From assembly GCF_027118995.1 (NCBI RefSeq), contig NZ_CP098242.1, forward strand, positions 558,001-622,000: a stretch of DNA of 64,000 nt, read 5' to 3'. This stretch comes from Oxalobacter vibrioformis. GTDB taxonomy: Bacteria > Pseudomonadota > Gammaproteobacteria > Burkholderiales > Burkholderiaceae_D. The translations under genes were made by a program, and so were the position numbers. Below, piece after piece: positions 34,320 to 43,406 of this stretch. The notes beneath the pieces were generated by a model. It did not search any database. It saw only the letters and a list, made by a program, of their open reading frames with translations, and was not told the DNA's origin. How positions within the stretch are numbered: position 1 is the stretch's first letter; every line of letters starts with the position of its first letter.

Positions 34320-34734
34320 GAGACAAACTCCAATGAAAAAATTAAGACGGATTACTTTTTTAGATAGCCTTATATTTTATCATGGAAAATACCAAAATCC
34401 GGGCTTGTTTTATCCATACCACCCTGTCTTCTTTGTTTATCAGGCCAGGCTCAGCCCTCATTAAATTGTCGTGGGCGAAAGACTGATTTTTCCTGACTGT
34501 CAAGGCGACGGCCCAATAGTGGACGAAGCCGTATCGGGCATATGGCGAATTCAATTTTGGCACGGTAACGACGACAGGCGGGAAAAAGCCGCTTTGCAGC
34601 AGGCAAATGAATGAGGGATGAGCCCAGGATCAACGGAATAAAAAAGCACGATCATCACGATAAAAAAATACCATCTTCTGTGACGATTGCTTTTTAACGT
34701 CCAGACATCCGGGGTATGTTTTTCTGCCTGATAG
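34320..34734. other. Gene-free junction between ndk and rseA
   Basis: A 415-bp gap with only short overlapping minus-strand frames (67 and 60 codons) that read RYRAKIEFAICPIRL, then LLGRRLDSQEKSVFRPRQF. I do not think they are genes: the two frames share the same DNA and neither has a ribosome site. The block from about 34440 to 34640 may be a dispersed repeat. T-rich runs near 34660 and 34690 follow the rseA end but form no clear stem. It joins two gene clusters that are not adjacent in typical Burkholderiales. Confidence 0.5.
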
Positions 34735-35025
34735 TCAAATCTCTATTATCAGCCTCTTCTTTTGCCGGATATCCTCTGTTTCATCCAGATCAACAGAAAG
34801 GTAGCTTTCCGATTTCAGATATTCCCGGATTAAAACAGCCAGATCACAAGAAGGCGCCATGAAGGCCTCTCCCTGCCGTAAGACATCTCCGATCTGTAAA
34901 TAAAGTCCGGCGGTTTCATATAAATCCCTATCAGCGAATTCATGCAAAACCCTATCTATCGCTTCGCCCTCAAGTTCACCATCCAGCATGGCTGATAATT
35001 GTTCCTTTACTGCACTTTTTTCCAT
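34735..35025 (-). CDS. Truncated anti-sigma-E factor RseA (N-terminal domain only)
   Basis: 96 aa from ATG 35025 (a start at 35046 is also open). The whole protein is the RseA N-terminal, sigma-binding domain: EQLSAMLDGELEGEAIDRVL, then YLQIGDVLRQGEAF. It ends at RLIIEI with no transmembrane helix and no periplasmic domain. Known: RseA/MucA is normally about 180-220 aa, spans the membrane and is cut by DegS and RseP to release sigma-E. Here rseB and mucD, which usually follow, are absent; a gene-free junction and then ndk come next. A soluble anti-sigma would be blind to the canonical protease cascade. Confidence 0.75.
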   Translation of the reverse strand: MEKSAVKEQLSAMLDGELEGEAIDRVLHEFADRDLYETAGLYLQIGDVLRQGEAFMAPSCDLAVLIREYLKSESYLSVDLDETEDIRQKKRLIIEI

Positions 35026-35046
35026 CTTTATCCATACTCCCTGCAT

Positions 35047-35649
35047 TTACCACCGCCTGTCGACATCCGTTCCCAGCAAGGGACGCAGCCGTACGGCAAC
35101 CGCTTCTCTTGCCCGGAATATACGGCTTCTTACCGTTCCTATCGGACACGCCATAGCAATGGCAATTTCCTCATAACTCAACCCTTCGATTTCCCGCAGC
35201 ATCAGCGCTGATCTCAGATCATCCGGCAACTCATTCATTGCCAGATTGACAGTCTCGGCTATCTGCTTTGAGGCCAAAACCGATTCCGGCGTATTAATAT
35301 CGCGAAGGTTCTCTCCTTCACTGAAAGATTCCATCTGCTCTGCCGTCATATCCGTAGAAGTCGGCACCCGTCTTCCCCGGTTATCCAGAAAATTCCTTGC
35401 GGTATTGATTCCGATCCGGTAAATCCAGGTATAAAATGCCGCATCTCCACGAAACTGATGAAGCGCCCGATAAGCTTTTATAAAAGTTTCCTGCACAACA
35501 TCTTCCGCTTCAGACTGATTATGAACAAAGCGCAACACCAGTCTGAACAGTTTCCGCTGGTATTTCGACACCAGTATGTCGAAACTCGTCTTGTCACCCT
35601 GCTGCACACGTTCGACAAGCACCCTGTCAATTTCTCGCTCAGTTGCCAA
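35047..35649 (-). CDS. rpoE: RNA polymerase sigma factor, RpoE/AlgU type
   Basis: Extracytoplasmic-function sigma factor for envelope stress. Region 2 (FRLVLRFVHNQSEAEDVVQE, AFYTWIYRIGINTARNFL) and region 4 (LPDDLRSALMLREIEGLSYE, CPIGTVRSRIFRAREAV) are complete and close to E. coli RpoE. I place the start at TTG 35649 (about 200 aa), 9 nt after CAGGG and downstream of a sigma-E-type promoter; the ATG at 35688 has no ribosome site and would fall at or before the predicted transcript start. It lies 21 bp before rseA. Confidence 0.9.
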   Translation of the reverse strand: MATEREIDRVLVERVQQGDKTSFDILVSKYQRKLFRLVLRFVHNQSEAEDVVQETFIKAYRALHQFRGDAAFYTWIYRIGINTARNFLDNRGRRVPTSTDMTAEQMESFSEGENLRDINTPESVLASKQIAETVNLAMNELPDDLRSALMLREIEGLSYEEIAIAMACPIGTVRSRIFRAREAVAVRLRPLLGTDVDRRW

Positions 35650-35691
35650 AATGAAATACCCTGTATCCAGGCAATTGCCGGAAACCAATGA

Positions 35692-35718
35692 TTAGAGTTT
35701 CCGAATTGCAATTAGTTC
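35692..35718 (-). promoter_or_regulatory. Candidate sigma-E autoregulatory promoter
   Basis: On the minus strand GAACTA (35713-35718), 16 bp, then TCTAA (35692-35696). This follows the sigma-E pattern GGAACTT-N16-TCTRA and predicts a transcript start near 35685, upstream of the TTG start of rpoE. Known: rpoE is commonly driven by its own sigma factor. Confidence 0.5.
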
Positions 35719-35729
35719 AAAAAATCTAT

Positions 35730-36227
35730 TTACTGCGTTTCATTTTGGTGAACGGTCAACCACTGGCATGCGATGTAAAGCGCCTTGAATTGTTCCGCGT
35801 TGACTGAATCAGGAAAAACAAGCAAAAAACTTTTCCGGGCTGAATCAGACACCAGACGCAGTAGAAGCAATGTCGGCCAAATGGTTGAACCATTTACCAG
35901 GTAAAACGCTTCTGCATCCGGTGCAGCCTGCTTTTGATGGAAGATCTGCGTGGATACATTATGGGTATCTTCGCGTAACCGTATTTGTCCGCTTCCGGAT
36001 ATATCAATCCGGAAGGTTTTTTTGGAGTGGAAATGCAAAAAAATAAAAAAAAGCGATGAAATCAGGCTGGTGACCAGAACAGATATCCTGCCCCAAAAAC
36101 CAAATGACCCCGCATACCCCGAAATGACCAGAAGGCCGGTCAGTAGCAAAAGCACAGCCATTCCGACAGTCAGAAGTGAAAAAAAACGGGATGGCTGAAC
36201 CTGGACAGATACGGCAATTGACATCAT
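35730..36227 (-). CDS. YgfX-like inner-membrane protein
   Basis: 165 aa with two closely spaced N-terminal transmembrane helices (FFSLLTVGMAVLLLLTGLLV and ISVLVTSLISSLFFIFLHF), followed by a soluble domain with IWPTLLLLRLVSD..RKSFLLVFPDSVNAEQF, which resembles the YgfX/CptA C-terminal pattern (LWP..VLRLR...RR.L.L.PDS.....). A gene of this type often lies between fabF and rpoE in beta-proteobacteria. Role not established; the toxin reading of E. coli CptA should not be transferred. A strong terminator separates it from fabF. Confidence 0.65.
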   Translation of the reverse strand: MMSIAVSVQVQPSRFFSLLTVGMAVLLLLTGLLVISGYAGSFGFWGRISVLVTSLISSLFFIFLHFHSKKTFRIDISGSGQIRLREDTHNVSTQIFHQKQAAPDAEAFYLVNGSTIWPTLLLLRLVSDSARKSFLLVFPDSVNAEQFKALYIACQWLTVHQNETQ

Positions 36228-36254
36228 TTATCGCTTCAAAGAAAGCCATATATG

Positions 36255-36290
36255 AAAAAACCCCATTCACTTCGCAATGAACGGGGTTTT
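36255..36290. terminator. Intrinsic terminator after fabF (bidirectional)
   Basis: Stem AAAACCCCGTTCA / TGAATGGGGTTTT on the minus strand with loop TTGCGAAG and a T-run after it; the complementary A-run makes it work both ways. It ends the fab operon 20 bp past fabF. Confidence 0.9.
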
Positions 36291-36310
36291 AGCATAATAA
36301 AATCGTGTAA

Positions 36311-37558
36311 TCAGATCTTGCCGAACAGCAGTGATCCGTTTGTGCCACCAAAGCCGAAAGAATTTTTCAGCGCATAATTGATCTTGCTGTCTCTTGCCGT
36401 ATTGGCGCAATAATCCAGATCACACGCCGGATCCTGATTAAAGATATTGATAGTTGGCGGTATGACCTGATTATGAAGGGCCAGTACGGTAATAACCGCT
36501 TCAAGCCCGCCAGCACCACCCAGTAAATGGCCAAACATCGATTTGGATGAACTGACCACCACCTTTTTGGCATGGTCACCCAGCGTCCGCTTCACAGCCA
36601 CGGTCTCCGCAATATCGCCAAGCGGGGTGGATGTGCCATGGGCATTCACATAATCGACCTGATCCGGATTGATACCGGCATCATTTAATGCATTGAGCAT
36701 ACAGTCGCTGGCGCCACTGCCGTCTTCCAGAGGCGCTGTCATGTGATTGGCATCCGCACTCATGCCGAAACCAACCAGTTCCGCATAAATCTTCGCGCCA
36801 CGGGCCTTGGCATGCTCATATTCCTCCAGCACCATGACACCGCCGCCTTCGCCGAGAACAAAACCATCACGATCCTTGTCCCATGGGCGGGAAGCCGTTG
36901 CCGGATCATCATTGCGGCTCGAAAGCGCACGCGCTGAGGCGAAACCACCAAGTCCCAGCGGTGAAATCGTCGATTCCGCACCGCCGGCAATCATCACATC
37001 AGCATCACCATACGCAATGATTCGTCCGGCAAACCCGATACTGTGCAGCCCGGTGGAACAGGCGGTCACAATCGACAGGTTCGGGCCTTTCATGCCGTAA
37101 CGGATGGAAAGGGAACCGGAAATCATATTGATGATGGAAGCAGGCACAAAAAACGGACTGATTCTGCGGGGACCACGATTCATATACTCTGCATGAGTAT
37201 GCTCAATCATGGGCAGCCCGCCAATGCCGGAACCGATATTGACACCAATACGGCGAGCATTTTCCTCTGTCACCACCAGGCCGCTGTCTTCAATAGCCTG
37301 AATACCGGCGGCCATGCCATAGTGGATAAAGGTATCCATATGACGGGCTTCTTTTGCCGGAATATAATCTTCCAGTTGAAAATCTTTGACCTCGCCGGCA
37401 AACGTGGTGCTGAAACCAGATGCATCAAACCGGGTAATCGGTCCGATGCCGGATTTTCCAGCGGTTACCGCACTCCACATATCGGCAACGTTATTTCCTA
37501 CAGGCGAGATGCATCCCAGGCCGGTAATAACGACCCGGCGTTGTCGTGTACGGCTCAA
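36311..37558 (-). CDS. fabF: 3-oxoacyl-ACP synthase II
   Basis: Elongating condensing enzyme of fatty-acid synthesis. 415 aa with the Cys-His-His triad: C in [13 protein letters not shown] in [13 protein letters not shown] in [12 protein letters not shown], and the structural [12 protein letters not shown] end. Sits 28 bp after acpP and before a strong terminator, the last gene of the fab cluster. Confidence 0.97.
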   Translation of the reverse strand: MSRTRQRRVVITGLGCISPVGNNVADMWSAVTAGKSGIGPITRFDASGFSTTFAGEVKDFQLEDYIPAKEARHMDTFIHYGMAAGIQAIEDSGLVVTEENARRIGVNIGSGIGGLPMIEHTHAEYMNRGPRRISPFFVPASIINMISGSLSIRYGMKGPNLSIVTACSTGLHSIGFAGRIIAYGDADVMIAGGAESTISPLGLGGFASARALSSRNDDPATASRPWDKDRDGFVLGEGGGVMVLEEYEHAKARGAKIYAELVGFGMSADANHMTAPLEDGSGASDCMLNALNDAGINPDQVDYVNAHGTSTPLGDIAETVAVKRTLGDHAKKVVVSSSKSMFGHLLGGAGGLEAVITVLALHNQVIPPTINIFNQDPACDLDYCANTARDSKINYALKNSFGFGGTNGSLLFGKI

Positions 37559-37585
37559 ACTGTTCTCCTTGAATTGATTCGGGGA

Positions 37586-37825
37586 TTATGACTGCATGTT
37601 GGCAGTAGCATAGTCGACGGCTTGTTTCACCGTGGTGATCTTTTCAGCTTGCTCATCGGGGATTTCGATTTCAAATTCATCTTCGAGGGCCATGACAAGC
37701 TCAACTGTATCGAGTGAATCAGCACCCAGATCATCTACGAAAGATGATTCCAGCTTGATTTCGTCTTCAGCAACACCCAGTTGCTCGGCGACGATCTTTT
37801 TCACACGTTGTTCGATATCGGACAT
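37586..37825 (-). CDS. acpP: Acyl carrier protein
   Basis: Carries acyl chains on a phosphopantetheine arm. 79 aa, very acidic; the attachment serine is S37 in [12 protein letters not shown]. Ribosome site GGAG 8 nt upstream. The 149-bp gap before it (37826-37974) is AT-rich and contains TATAAT on the minus strand at 37934-37939, so acpP probably has its own promoter for high expression. Confidence 0.98.
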   Translation of the reverse strand: MSDIEQRVKKIVAEQLGVAEDEIKLESSFVDDLGADSLDTVELVMALEDEFEIEIPDEQAEKITTVKQAVDYATANMQS

Positions 37826-37974
37826 TTGTTGGCTCCAGTTATAAAATTATTGGTAAAGAAAAGTGCGCGCATTTTAGCAGATTTGCGCTTGAAAATTCCA
37901 TTTTTGGTTTTTTGTTTCCAAAGTCGAAAGCTAATTATAGTAAAAAAACGGCTCAAAAAATCACATTCTGGCGA

Positions 37975-38730
37975 TCAATTCATAAACATGCCGCCATTTA
38001 CATGCAATACCGCGCCTGTAATATAGGATGCCTGGGGTGATGCAAGAAAAGCCGTGGCATAAGCCACATCTTCCGGTGTCCCGAAACGGGCCAGCGGAAC
38101 CTGGCGAAGCAACGTGGCAATCTGTTCTTCGCTCAACTGTTTTGTCATGTCAGTATCAATGAATCCGGGGGCAACACAATTGACGGTAATGTTGCGGTTA
38201 CCGATTTCACGGGCCAGCGCACGGCTCATGCCCTCCACAGCCGCTTTTGACGCCGCATAATTTATCTGGCCGGCATTACCCATTGATCCGACAACTGACG
38301 TGACATTGATAATCCGGCCCTCGCGCTGTTTCATCATGCCTCGCAATACGGCCCGGGACAGCCTGCCAACCGCATTCAGATTCACTTCGATAACCTGGTC
38401 CCACTCCTCGTCCTTCATGCGCATGGCAAGGTTATCCTGCGTAATACCCGCGTTATTCACCAGAATATGGATGGTTGCGTATTCCTTTTGCACCTCTTCA
38501 ATCACAGCGAGACTGCGCCCGGCATCACTCACATCTAAAACGACTCCTTTACCCGCATCCGGACGAATCCGGTTCAATGCGTCAGTAATCGCTACCGCAC
38601 CGGACTCAGATGTCGCCGTACCAATCACGGTTGCGCCCTGGCGCGCCAATTCCAGCGCAATGGCATGACCAATACCGCGCGATGCGCCGGTAACAAGCGC
38701 AACCTTGCCCTGCAAATCCTGTGATGTCAT
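37975..38730 (-). CDS. fabG: 3-oxoacyl-ACP reductase
   Basis: NADPH-dependent reductase of fatty-acid synthesis, short-chain dehydrogenase fold. 251 aa: TGASRGIGHAIAL (cofactor loop), NNAGIT, catalytic Ser in TSVVGSMG, Tyr and Lys in YAASKAAVEG. It ends NGGMFMN as typical. Start overlaps the fabD stop by 4 bp. Confidence 0.97.
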   Translation of the reverse strand: MTSQDLQGKVALVTGASRGIGHAIALELARQGATVIGTATSESGAVAITDALNRIRPDAGKGVVLDVSDAGRSLAVIEEVQKEYATIHILVNNAGITQDNLAMRMKDEEWDQVIEVNLNAVGRLSRAVLRGMMKQREGRIINVTSVVGSMGNAGQINYAASKAAVEGMSRALAREIGNRNITVNCVAPGFIDTDMTKQLSEEQIATLLRQVPLARFGTPEDVAYATAFLASPQASYITGAVLHVNGGMFMN

Positions 38731-39659
38731 TGTAAAGTCTCCAGCACGTTTTCGAGAGATGCCTGATCAACAATGGCTTCACCGGTAACCGATCCATCGA
38801 TACGGCGGCAAAGACCCGCCAGCACCTTACCAGGACCGCATTCCACCACATGGGTAATTCCCATGGATGCCATTTTCCTGATCGTTTCAACCCAGCGCAC
38901 CGAATTGGCCACCTGCCTGACCAGCGCATCCTTGATCGCTTCAGGATCATTCAGAACAGCCACATCCACATTATTAATCAGTGGAATTTCCGGGGTGGAA
39001 AAGGTCAGTGACGCCATATATTCTTTCAGGCGTTCCGATGCCGGGGACAACAGAGAAGAGTGAAATGGCGCGGAAACCGGCAGCATGATCGCCCGTTTGG
39101 CCCCTTTGGCCTTGGCCACCTCACAGGCGCGCTCCAGTGCTCCCTTGTGGCCGGCAATCACCAGTTGAGCCGGCGCATTGAAATTGGCCGGCTCAACGAC
39201 TTCTCCCTGTGCCGCTTCCGAGCAGGCTGCAATCACATCCTCATCAGAAAGCCCTAAAATAGCTGCCATACCGCCCTGTCCGACAGGAACAGCCTCCTGC
39301 ATGGCCTGTGCACGAAAGCGCACCAGACGAACGGCATCGGCAAAAGGAATAACACCGGCAGCAACCAGTGCAGAAAATTCTCCCAGGCTATGACCGGCCA
39401 CCACTTCCGGTTTGGCGCCGCCAGCGGCCAGCCACGCACGATAAAATGCCACCGAGGCACTCAACATGACAGGCTGGGTATTGGTCGTCAGATCCAGATC
39501 TTCTTTCGGACCTTCGGCAATCAATCTGGCAATATCCATCTGAATAGCATCAGATGCTTCAGCAAGCGTTTCGGATACAACAGGATTGCCGGCAAAACCG
39601 TTTAGCATTCCTACAGCTTGCGACCCCTGGCCGGGAAAAACAAAAGCAAATTTAGGCAT
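38727..39659 (-). CDS. fabD: Malonyl-CoA:ACP transacylase
   Basis: Loads malonyl units onto ACP. 310 aa. FPGQGSQAVGML at the start, nucleophile S91 in GHSLGEFSALVA, and the catalytic His within VSAPFHSSLL. The position between fabH and fabG is standard. Confidence 0.97.
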   Translation of the reverse strand: MPKFAFVFPGQGSQAVGMLNGFAGNPVVSETLAEASDAIQMDIARLIAEGPKEDLDLTTNTQPVMLSASVAFYRAWLAAGGAKPEVVAGHSLGEFSALVAAGVIPFADAVRLVRFRAQAMQEAVPVGQGGMAAILGLSDEDVIAACSEAAQGEVVEPANFNAPAQLVIAGHKGALERACEVAKAKGAKRAIMLPVSAPFHSSLLSPASERLKEYMASLTFSTPEIPLINNVDVAVLNDPEAIKDALVRQVANSVRWVETIRKMASMGITHVVECGPGKVLAGLCRRIDGSVTGEAIVDQASLENVLETLQ

Positions 39660-39704
39660 GTCTGATATCTACGTGCGGGTTAACGTTAATAAAAAGAAAA
39701 CAGG

Positions 39705-40691
39705 CTACATTCTTGCCAGGACGGCACCCCAGGTCAGGCCGCCACCCAGCGCAACCATCAACACATTCTGGCCGGGCTTGACACGTCCGTCACGAACGGC
39801 CGTATCCAGCGCAAGCGGAATAGAGGCAGCTGAGGTATTGCCATGCTGGTCAACCGTTTCAACCACATGGTCTGAGGTAATGCCCATTTTTTTCGCAGAA
39901 CTTTGCATGATGCGGATGTTGGCCTGATGGGGAATCAGCCAGTCCACTTCTGAAGTCGGTGTGCCTGTCATTTCCAGCACTTCCGTGCCAACCCGGTCCA
40001 TCAGCGTCACCGCCAGTTTATAAACGGCCGTGCCATCCATGTACAGAAAAGCCTGCCCTTCAATCGCGCCATGATTCAGTTTGCCAGGAATACACAGGAT
40101 ATCGCCATAGGTGCCATCTGCATGCAGGCGTGCGCCCAGGATACCCGGCTCGTCAGACGCTGACAGCACAACAGCACCGGCGCCATCGCCAAAAAGAACG
40201 CAGGTGGTACGATCCTTGAAATCCAGGATACGGGAATACACCTCGGCACCAATAACCAGAACCTTCTTGTAGGTGCCAGAGCGGATAAAGCTGTCAGCAA
40301 CACTGAGCGCATAAACAAAACCGCTGCATACCGCCTGGACATCCATGGCGGCGCAGCCATTCATGATACCCAGTTTCGACTGTACGACTGAAGCGGTATT
40401 GGGAAATCCGCCCAGAAAATCAGGCGTTGCGGTGGCAAGAATGATCAACTCAATTTCATTGGGATCAACCTTGGCCATTTCCAGCGCTTTTTTCGCCGCT
40501 TCCGTACCAAGATCACTTGATTGCATGTTGCTGTCGGCAAAGTGCCTGGCAGCAATACCGCTGCGTGAGCGAATCCAGTCATCCGACGTTTCCACACCGG
40601 TTGCGGCCAGCATGGTGACAAGCTCTTCATTTGTAACACGCCTTGGAGGCAGATAGCTGCCGGTACCGATTATTTTTGCATAAACTGTCAT
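39705..40691 (-). CDS. fabH: 3-oxoacyl-ACP synthase III
   Basis: Initiates fatty-acid synthesis from acyl-CoA and malonyl-ACP. 328 aa with C122 ([10 protein letters not shown]), His in [10 protein letters not shown] and Asn in [10 protein letters not shown]. Start overlaps the plsX stop by 4 bp, so the two are coupled. Confidence 0.97.
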   Translation of the reverse strand: MTVYAKIIGTGSYLPPRRVTNEELVTMLAATGVETSDDWIRSRSGIAARHFADSNMQSSDLGTEAAKKALEMAKVDPNEIELIILATATPDFLGGFPNTASVVQSKLGIMNGCAAMDVQAVCSGFVYALSVADSFIRSGTYKKVLVIGAEVYSRILDFKDRTTCVLFGDGAGAVVLSASDEPGILGARLHADGTYGDILCIPGKLNHGAIEGQAFLYMDGTAVYKLAVTLMDRVGTEVLEMTGTPTSEVDWLIPHQANIRIMQSSAKKMGITSDHVVETVDQHGNTSAASIPLALDTAVRDGRVKPGQNVLMVALGGGLTWGAVLARM

Positions 40692-41803
40692 GCTGATTTC
40701 TGTTCCTGTATTTCCGATTGCGCTGCAGTACCATCCGCATCATTTCCGTTTTCCGACTTCTGCAGAAATTCAGCCATCATGGTTGATATACGTAACATTA
40801 CATTGCTGTTGACGGCATCGTACGCGCGTCTGATTGCCCATTCAAAGGCAAAAGCATCCGCACTGCCGTGACTTTTAAAGACAAGGCCCTTCAGGCCCAA
40901 AAGACTCGCACCATTAAAACGTGACGGATTAAGCCTTTCGCGAATCGACTTCAAGGCTTTTCTGGCCAGCAGGGCACCCAGCATATTCAACGGACTGCTC
41001 TTGAGTTCTGAAACCAGGACATTGCGGAAAAACCGGCCCAGCCCTTCCACTGATTTCAACGTCACATTCCCCACAAAACCATCGCAAACGACGACATCGC
41101 AGGTACCTTCGAATAAATCATTGCCCTCGACGTTACCCAGATAATTCAGTGAGCCTTTGCGGGCCTCTGTTTTCAGCAATTCACCAGCCTCTTTTACAAC
41201 CTCGTTTCCCTTGATTTCTTCTGTTCCCACATTAAGCAGGCCAACCCGTGGATTCGGCACATCCTCAACTGCAGAAAACAGAAGTGATCCCATAATGGCA
41301 AACTGGTGCAGATGCTCTGCTTCGCAATCCACATTGGCACCAAGATCCAGCGCATACGTCGGACCGCCTTTCTGGTTAGGCAAAATGGCGCAGATCGCCG
41401 GTCGGTCAACACCCGGCAGCGTTCTCAAAAGATAACGGGAAATCGCCATCAGCGCACCGGTATTACCCGCAGAAACGCACGCCTGCGCCTCCCCGCTTTT
41501 GACCTGTTCAATGGCAACCCGCATGGAAGAATCACGCTTTTTGCGCAAGGCAATTTCCAGCGGGTCCTCCATTGTCACCACTTCGGTTGCATTTTTGATG
41601 GAAATGCGCGGATGATTCTCTGCACGAAGCCTTTTCAGTTGGTCAACGATCTGATCCTGCATGCCGACCAGCACCAGTTCCGCATCGGGAGTCTGCTTGA
41701 GAAAAGCAATACAGGCAGGAATGGTCACAGATATCCCGTGATCACCGCCCATACAGTCAATTGAAATTTTTATACTATCTGGTTCACTCCGAGCCACGCT
41801 CAT
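40688..41803 (-). CDS. plsX: Phosphate acyltransferase PlsX
   Basis: Makes acyl-phosphate from acyl-ACP for phospholipid synthesis. 371 aa from ATG 41803 ([20 protein letters not shown]); the longer frame would start at TTG 41827. Hallmarks: [38 protein letters not shown] and [16 protein letters not shown] polar Gln/Glu tail ends the protein. Confidence 0.96.
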   Translation of the reverse strand: MSVARSEPDSIKISIDCMGGDHGISVTIPACIAFLKQTPDAELVLVGMQDQIVDQLKRLRAENHPRISIKNATEVVTMEDPLEIALRKKRDSSMRVAIEQVKSGEAQACVSAGNTGALMAISRYLLRTLPGVDRPAICAILPNQKGGPTYALDLGANVDCEAEHLHQFAIMGSLLFSAVEDVPNPRVGLLNVGTEEIKGNEVVKEAGELLKTEARKGSLNYLGNVEGNDLFEGTCDVVVCDGFVGNVTLKSVEGLGRFFRNVLVSELKSSPLNMLGALLARKALKSIRERLNPSRFNGASLLGLKGLVFKSHGSADAFAFEWAIRRAYDAVNSNVMLRISTMMAEFLQKSENGNDADGTAAQSEIQEQKSA

Positions 41804-41904
41804 ACGGATTTTCGGTCCGCCCTCCAACGATTTTCAGTCTGGTACAACATAAAATGGCGCACAGGTTAAACCAGCTGCGCCATACATGAAAGCGTCTGAA
41901 TTAC

Positions 41905-42087
41905 TTATTCATCACTCTTGGTCTTCATGACCTTCTTGCCACGATAATAGCCATTCGGGCTGACCTGGTGGCGACGATGCTTTTCACCGGATGTCGGCTC
42001 AATCGACAGATTGGGCGCCGTGAGCGCATCGTGTGAACGATGCATACCACGTTTTGATGGTGATTTTTTATTTTGCTGGACTGCCAT
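41905..42087 (-). CDS. rpmF: 50S ribosomal protein L32
   Basis: 60 aa, [20 protein letters not shown], then a basic middle with [17 protein letters not shown]. Cysteine-free form, as in proteobacteria. It lies between yceD and plsX, the conserved order. Confidence 0.97.
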   Translation of the reverse strand: MAVQQNKKSPSKRGMHRSHDALTAPNLSIEPTSGEKHRRHQVSPNGYYRGKKVMKTKSDE

Positions 42088-42177
42088 AATTACTCCTGAT
42101 TCAAAATTTCGGAAATTCTAACACATTCGTGTATCCATATTGCGGAAATTCGGCTTCCCGTTTTCCGCTGATGTTCT

Positions 42178-42690
42178 TCAGTTCTTTTTATTCCCGTCCG
42201 TTTTCAGGTTTTTGAGAACCGCAAAGGGCGATTCCCGTTTTTCCCCAAAAACAAGGCGGCTGGTATCCGGACAGATATCATGCCGCGGTGACAATGGTAT
42301 TGTCAGGAGCACTTCATCTTCCACCAGAACCAGAATATCGATTTTTTCACCCCCGACGATAACCTCCGTCGGATCATCATCGTCCAGCGCATCTTCAATT
42401 TCGTCCGCGGCTTCCTCGCTGCCAGCCAGAATAATGGCAGCTCTGGAATCCAGATCAAAAGAAAAAGCCTCCAGACAACGCTGGCATATCAGATCAATAC
42501 GGCCTTTTACCGTCAAATCAAGCTGGGAATGGCCGGACGGGCTTATTCTTCCTGTCACTGCCCATTGCAACTCACCGGATTTGCTGGCACAAACTACCGA
42601 AAGACGCTCCAGATCCGCAACCTTTACCCTGCCTTCACGCTGCTGGTTTTTTCGGCAGAACTCGCCCGGATCATCAAGAACAGCATCCAT
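42178..42690 (-). CDS. yceD: YceD/DUF177 family protein
   Basis: 170 aa. The core holds KGRIDLICQRCLEAFSFDLD with a CxxC pair, an acidic middle (DEIEDALDDDDPTEVI) and the family end LSPRHDICPD (third cysteine). Known: in E. coli YceD is tied to ribosomal RNA/large-subunit assembly and is nearly always followed by rpmF, as here; plants use a relative for 23S rRNA accumulation. Divergent from maf, 92 bp apart. Confidence 0.9.
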   Translation of the reverse strand: MDAVLDDPGEFCRKNQQREGRVKVADLERLSVVCASKSGELQWAVTGRISPSGHSQLDLTVKGRIDLICQRCLEAFSFDLDSRAAIILAGSEEAADEIEDALDDDDPTEVIVGGEKIDILVLVEDEVLLTIPLSPRHDICPDTSRLVFGEKRESPFAVLKNLKTDGNKKN

Positions 42691-42782
42691 ATATTAGATT
42701 GGGTGTAAAACCTGCGATAATAGCAATTATATCCCTTTGTAGTCAAAGAATTAGTCTCTTTTTTGTTATTTTTTTATTTTTT

Positions 42783-43406
42783 ATGCCTGCAACCCCTTCT
42801 CCCCGCCTGATTCTGGCATCCGGTTCCATCTATAGGCGTGAGTTGCTTGATCGCCTGTGCCTGCCGTTTGATGTCGTTGTTCCGGACATTGATGAGGCGT
42901 CTCATCCATCAGAATTACCCCAGGAAACGGCACTGAGACTGGCTCTTGAAAAAGCAGCCGCTGTCGGAAAAAAGCATCCGGGTTCCATCGTGATCGGATC
43001 AGACCAGGTCGCAACACTGGATAACCGGCAAATCGGCAAACCCGGCACACATGACAACGCCATGCAGCAGCTCATGACCATGCGGGGACGATGTGTTATT
43101 TTTCACACGGCGCTCTGTGTCTGGGATGGACGACAGCCGCAACCGGAGAAAACCGCACAAACCGCTAATGTGCAGACTGCCGTGACATTTCGTGATTTAC
43201 CCGAAGCCGAATTTGAAGCCTATCTGCAAAAAGAACAACCCTATGATTGTGCCGGCAGCGCCAGAAACGAGGCACTGGGAATCATCCTGCTTGAAAAAAT
43301 TGAAAGTACGGATCCAACCGCGCTGACAGGACTCCCGCTGATTGCACTGACAAGCATGCTGCGCCATTGCGGCATCACTTTTTTTCCGGAAAATCCGTCT
43401 GCATGA
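42783..43406 (+). CDS. Maf-family nucleotide pyrophosphatase (YceF type)
   Basis: Hydrolyses non-canonical nucleoside triphosphates; the YceF subgroup prefers 7-methyl-GTP. 207 aa from MPATPSPRLILASGSIYRRE; the upstream codons to 42699 are hydrophobic leader-like and were rejected because Maf is cytoplasmic and starts at LILAS. Motifs: SxxR (SIYRRELL), the metal-binding E in PDIDEASHP, and SDQVATLDN. It overlaps the next gene by 4 bp. Confidence 0.92.
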   Translation: MPATPSPRLILASGSIYRRELLDRLCLPFDVVVPDIDEASHPSELPQETALRLALEKAAAVGKKHPGSIVIGSDQVATLDNRQIGKPGTHDNAMQQLMTMRGRCVIFHTALCVWDGRQPQPEKTAQTANVQTAVTFRDLPEAEFEAYLQKEQPYDCAGSARNEALGIILLEKIESTDPTALTGLPLIALTSMLRHCGITFFPENPSA

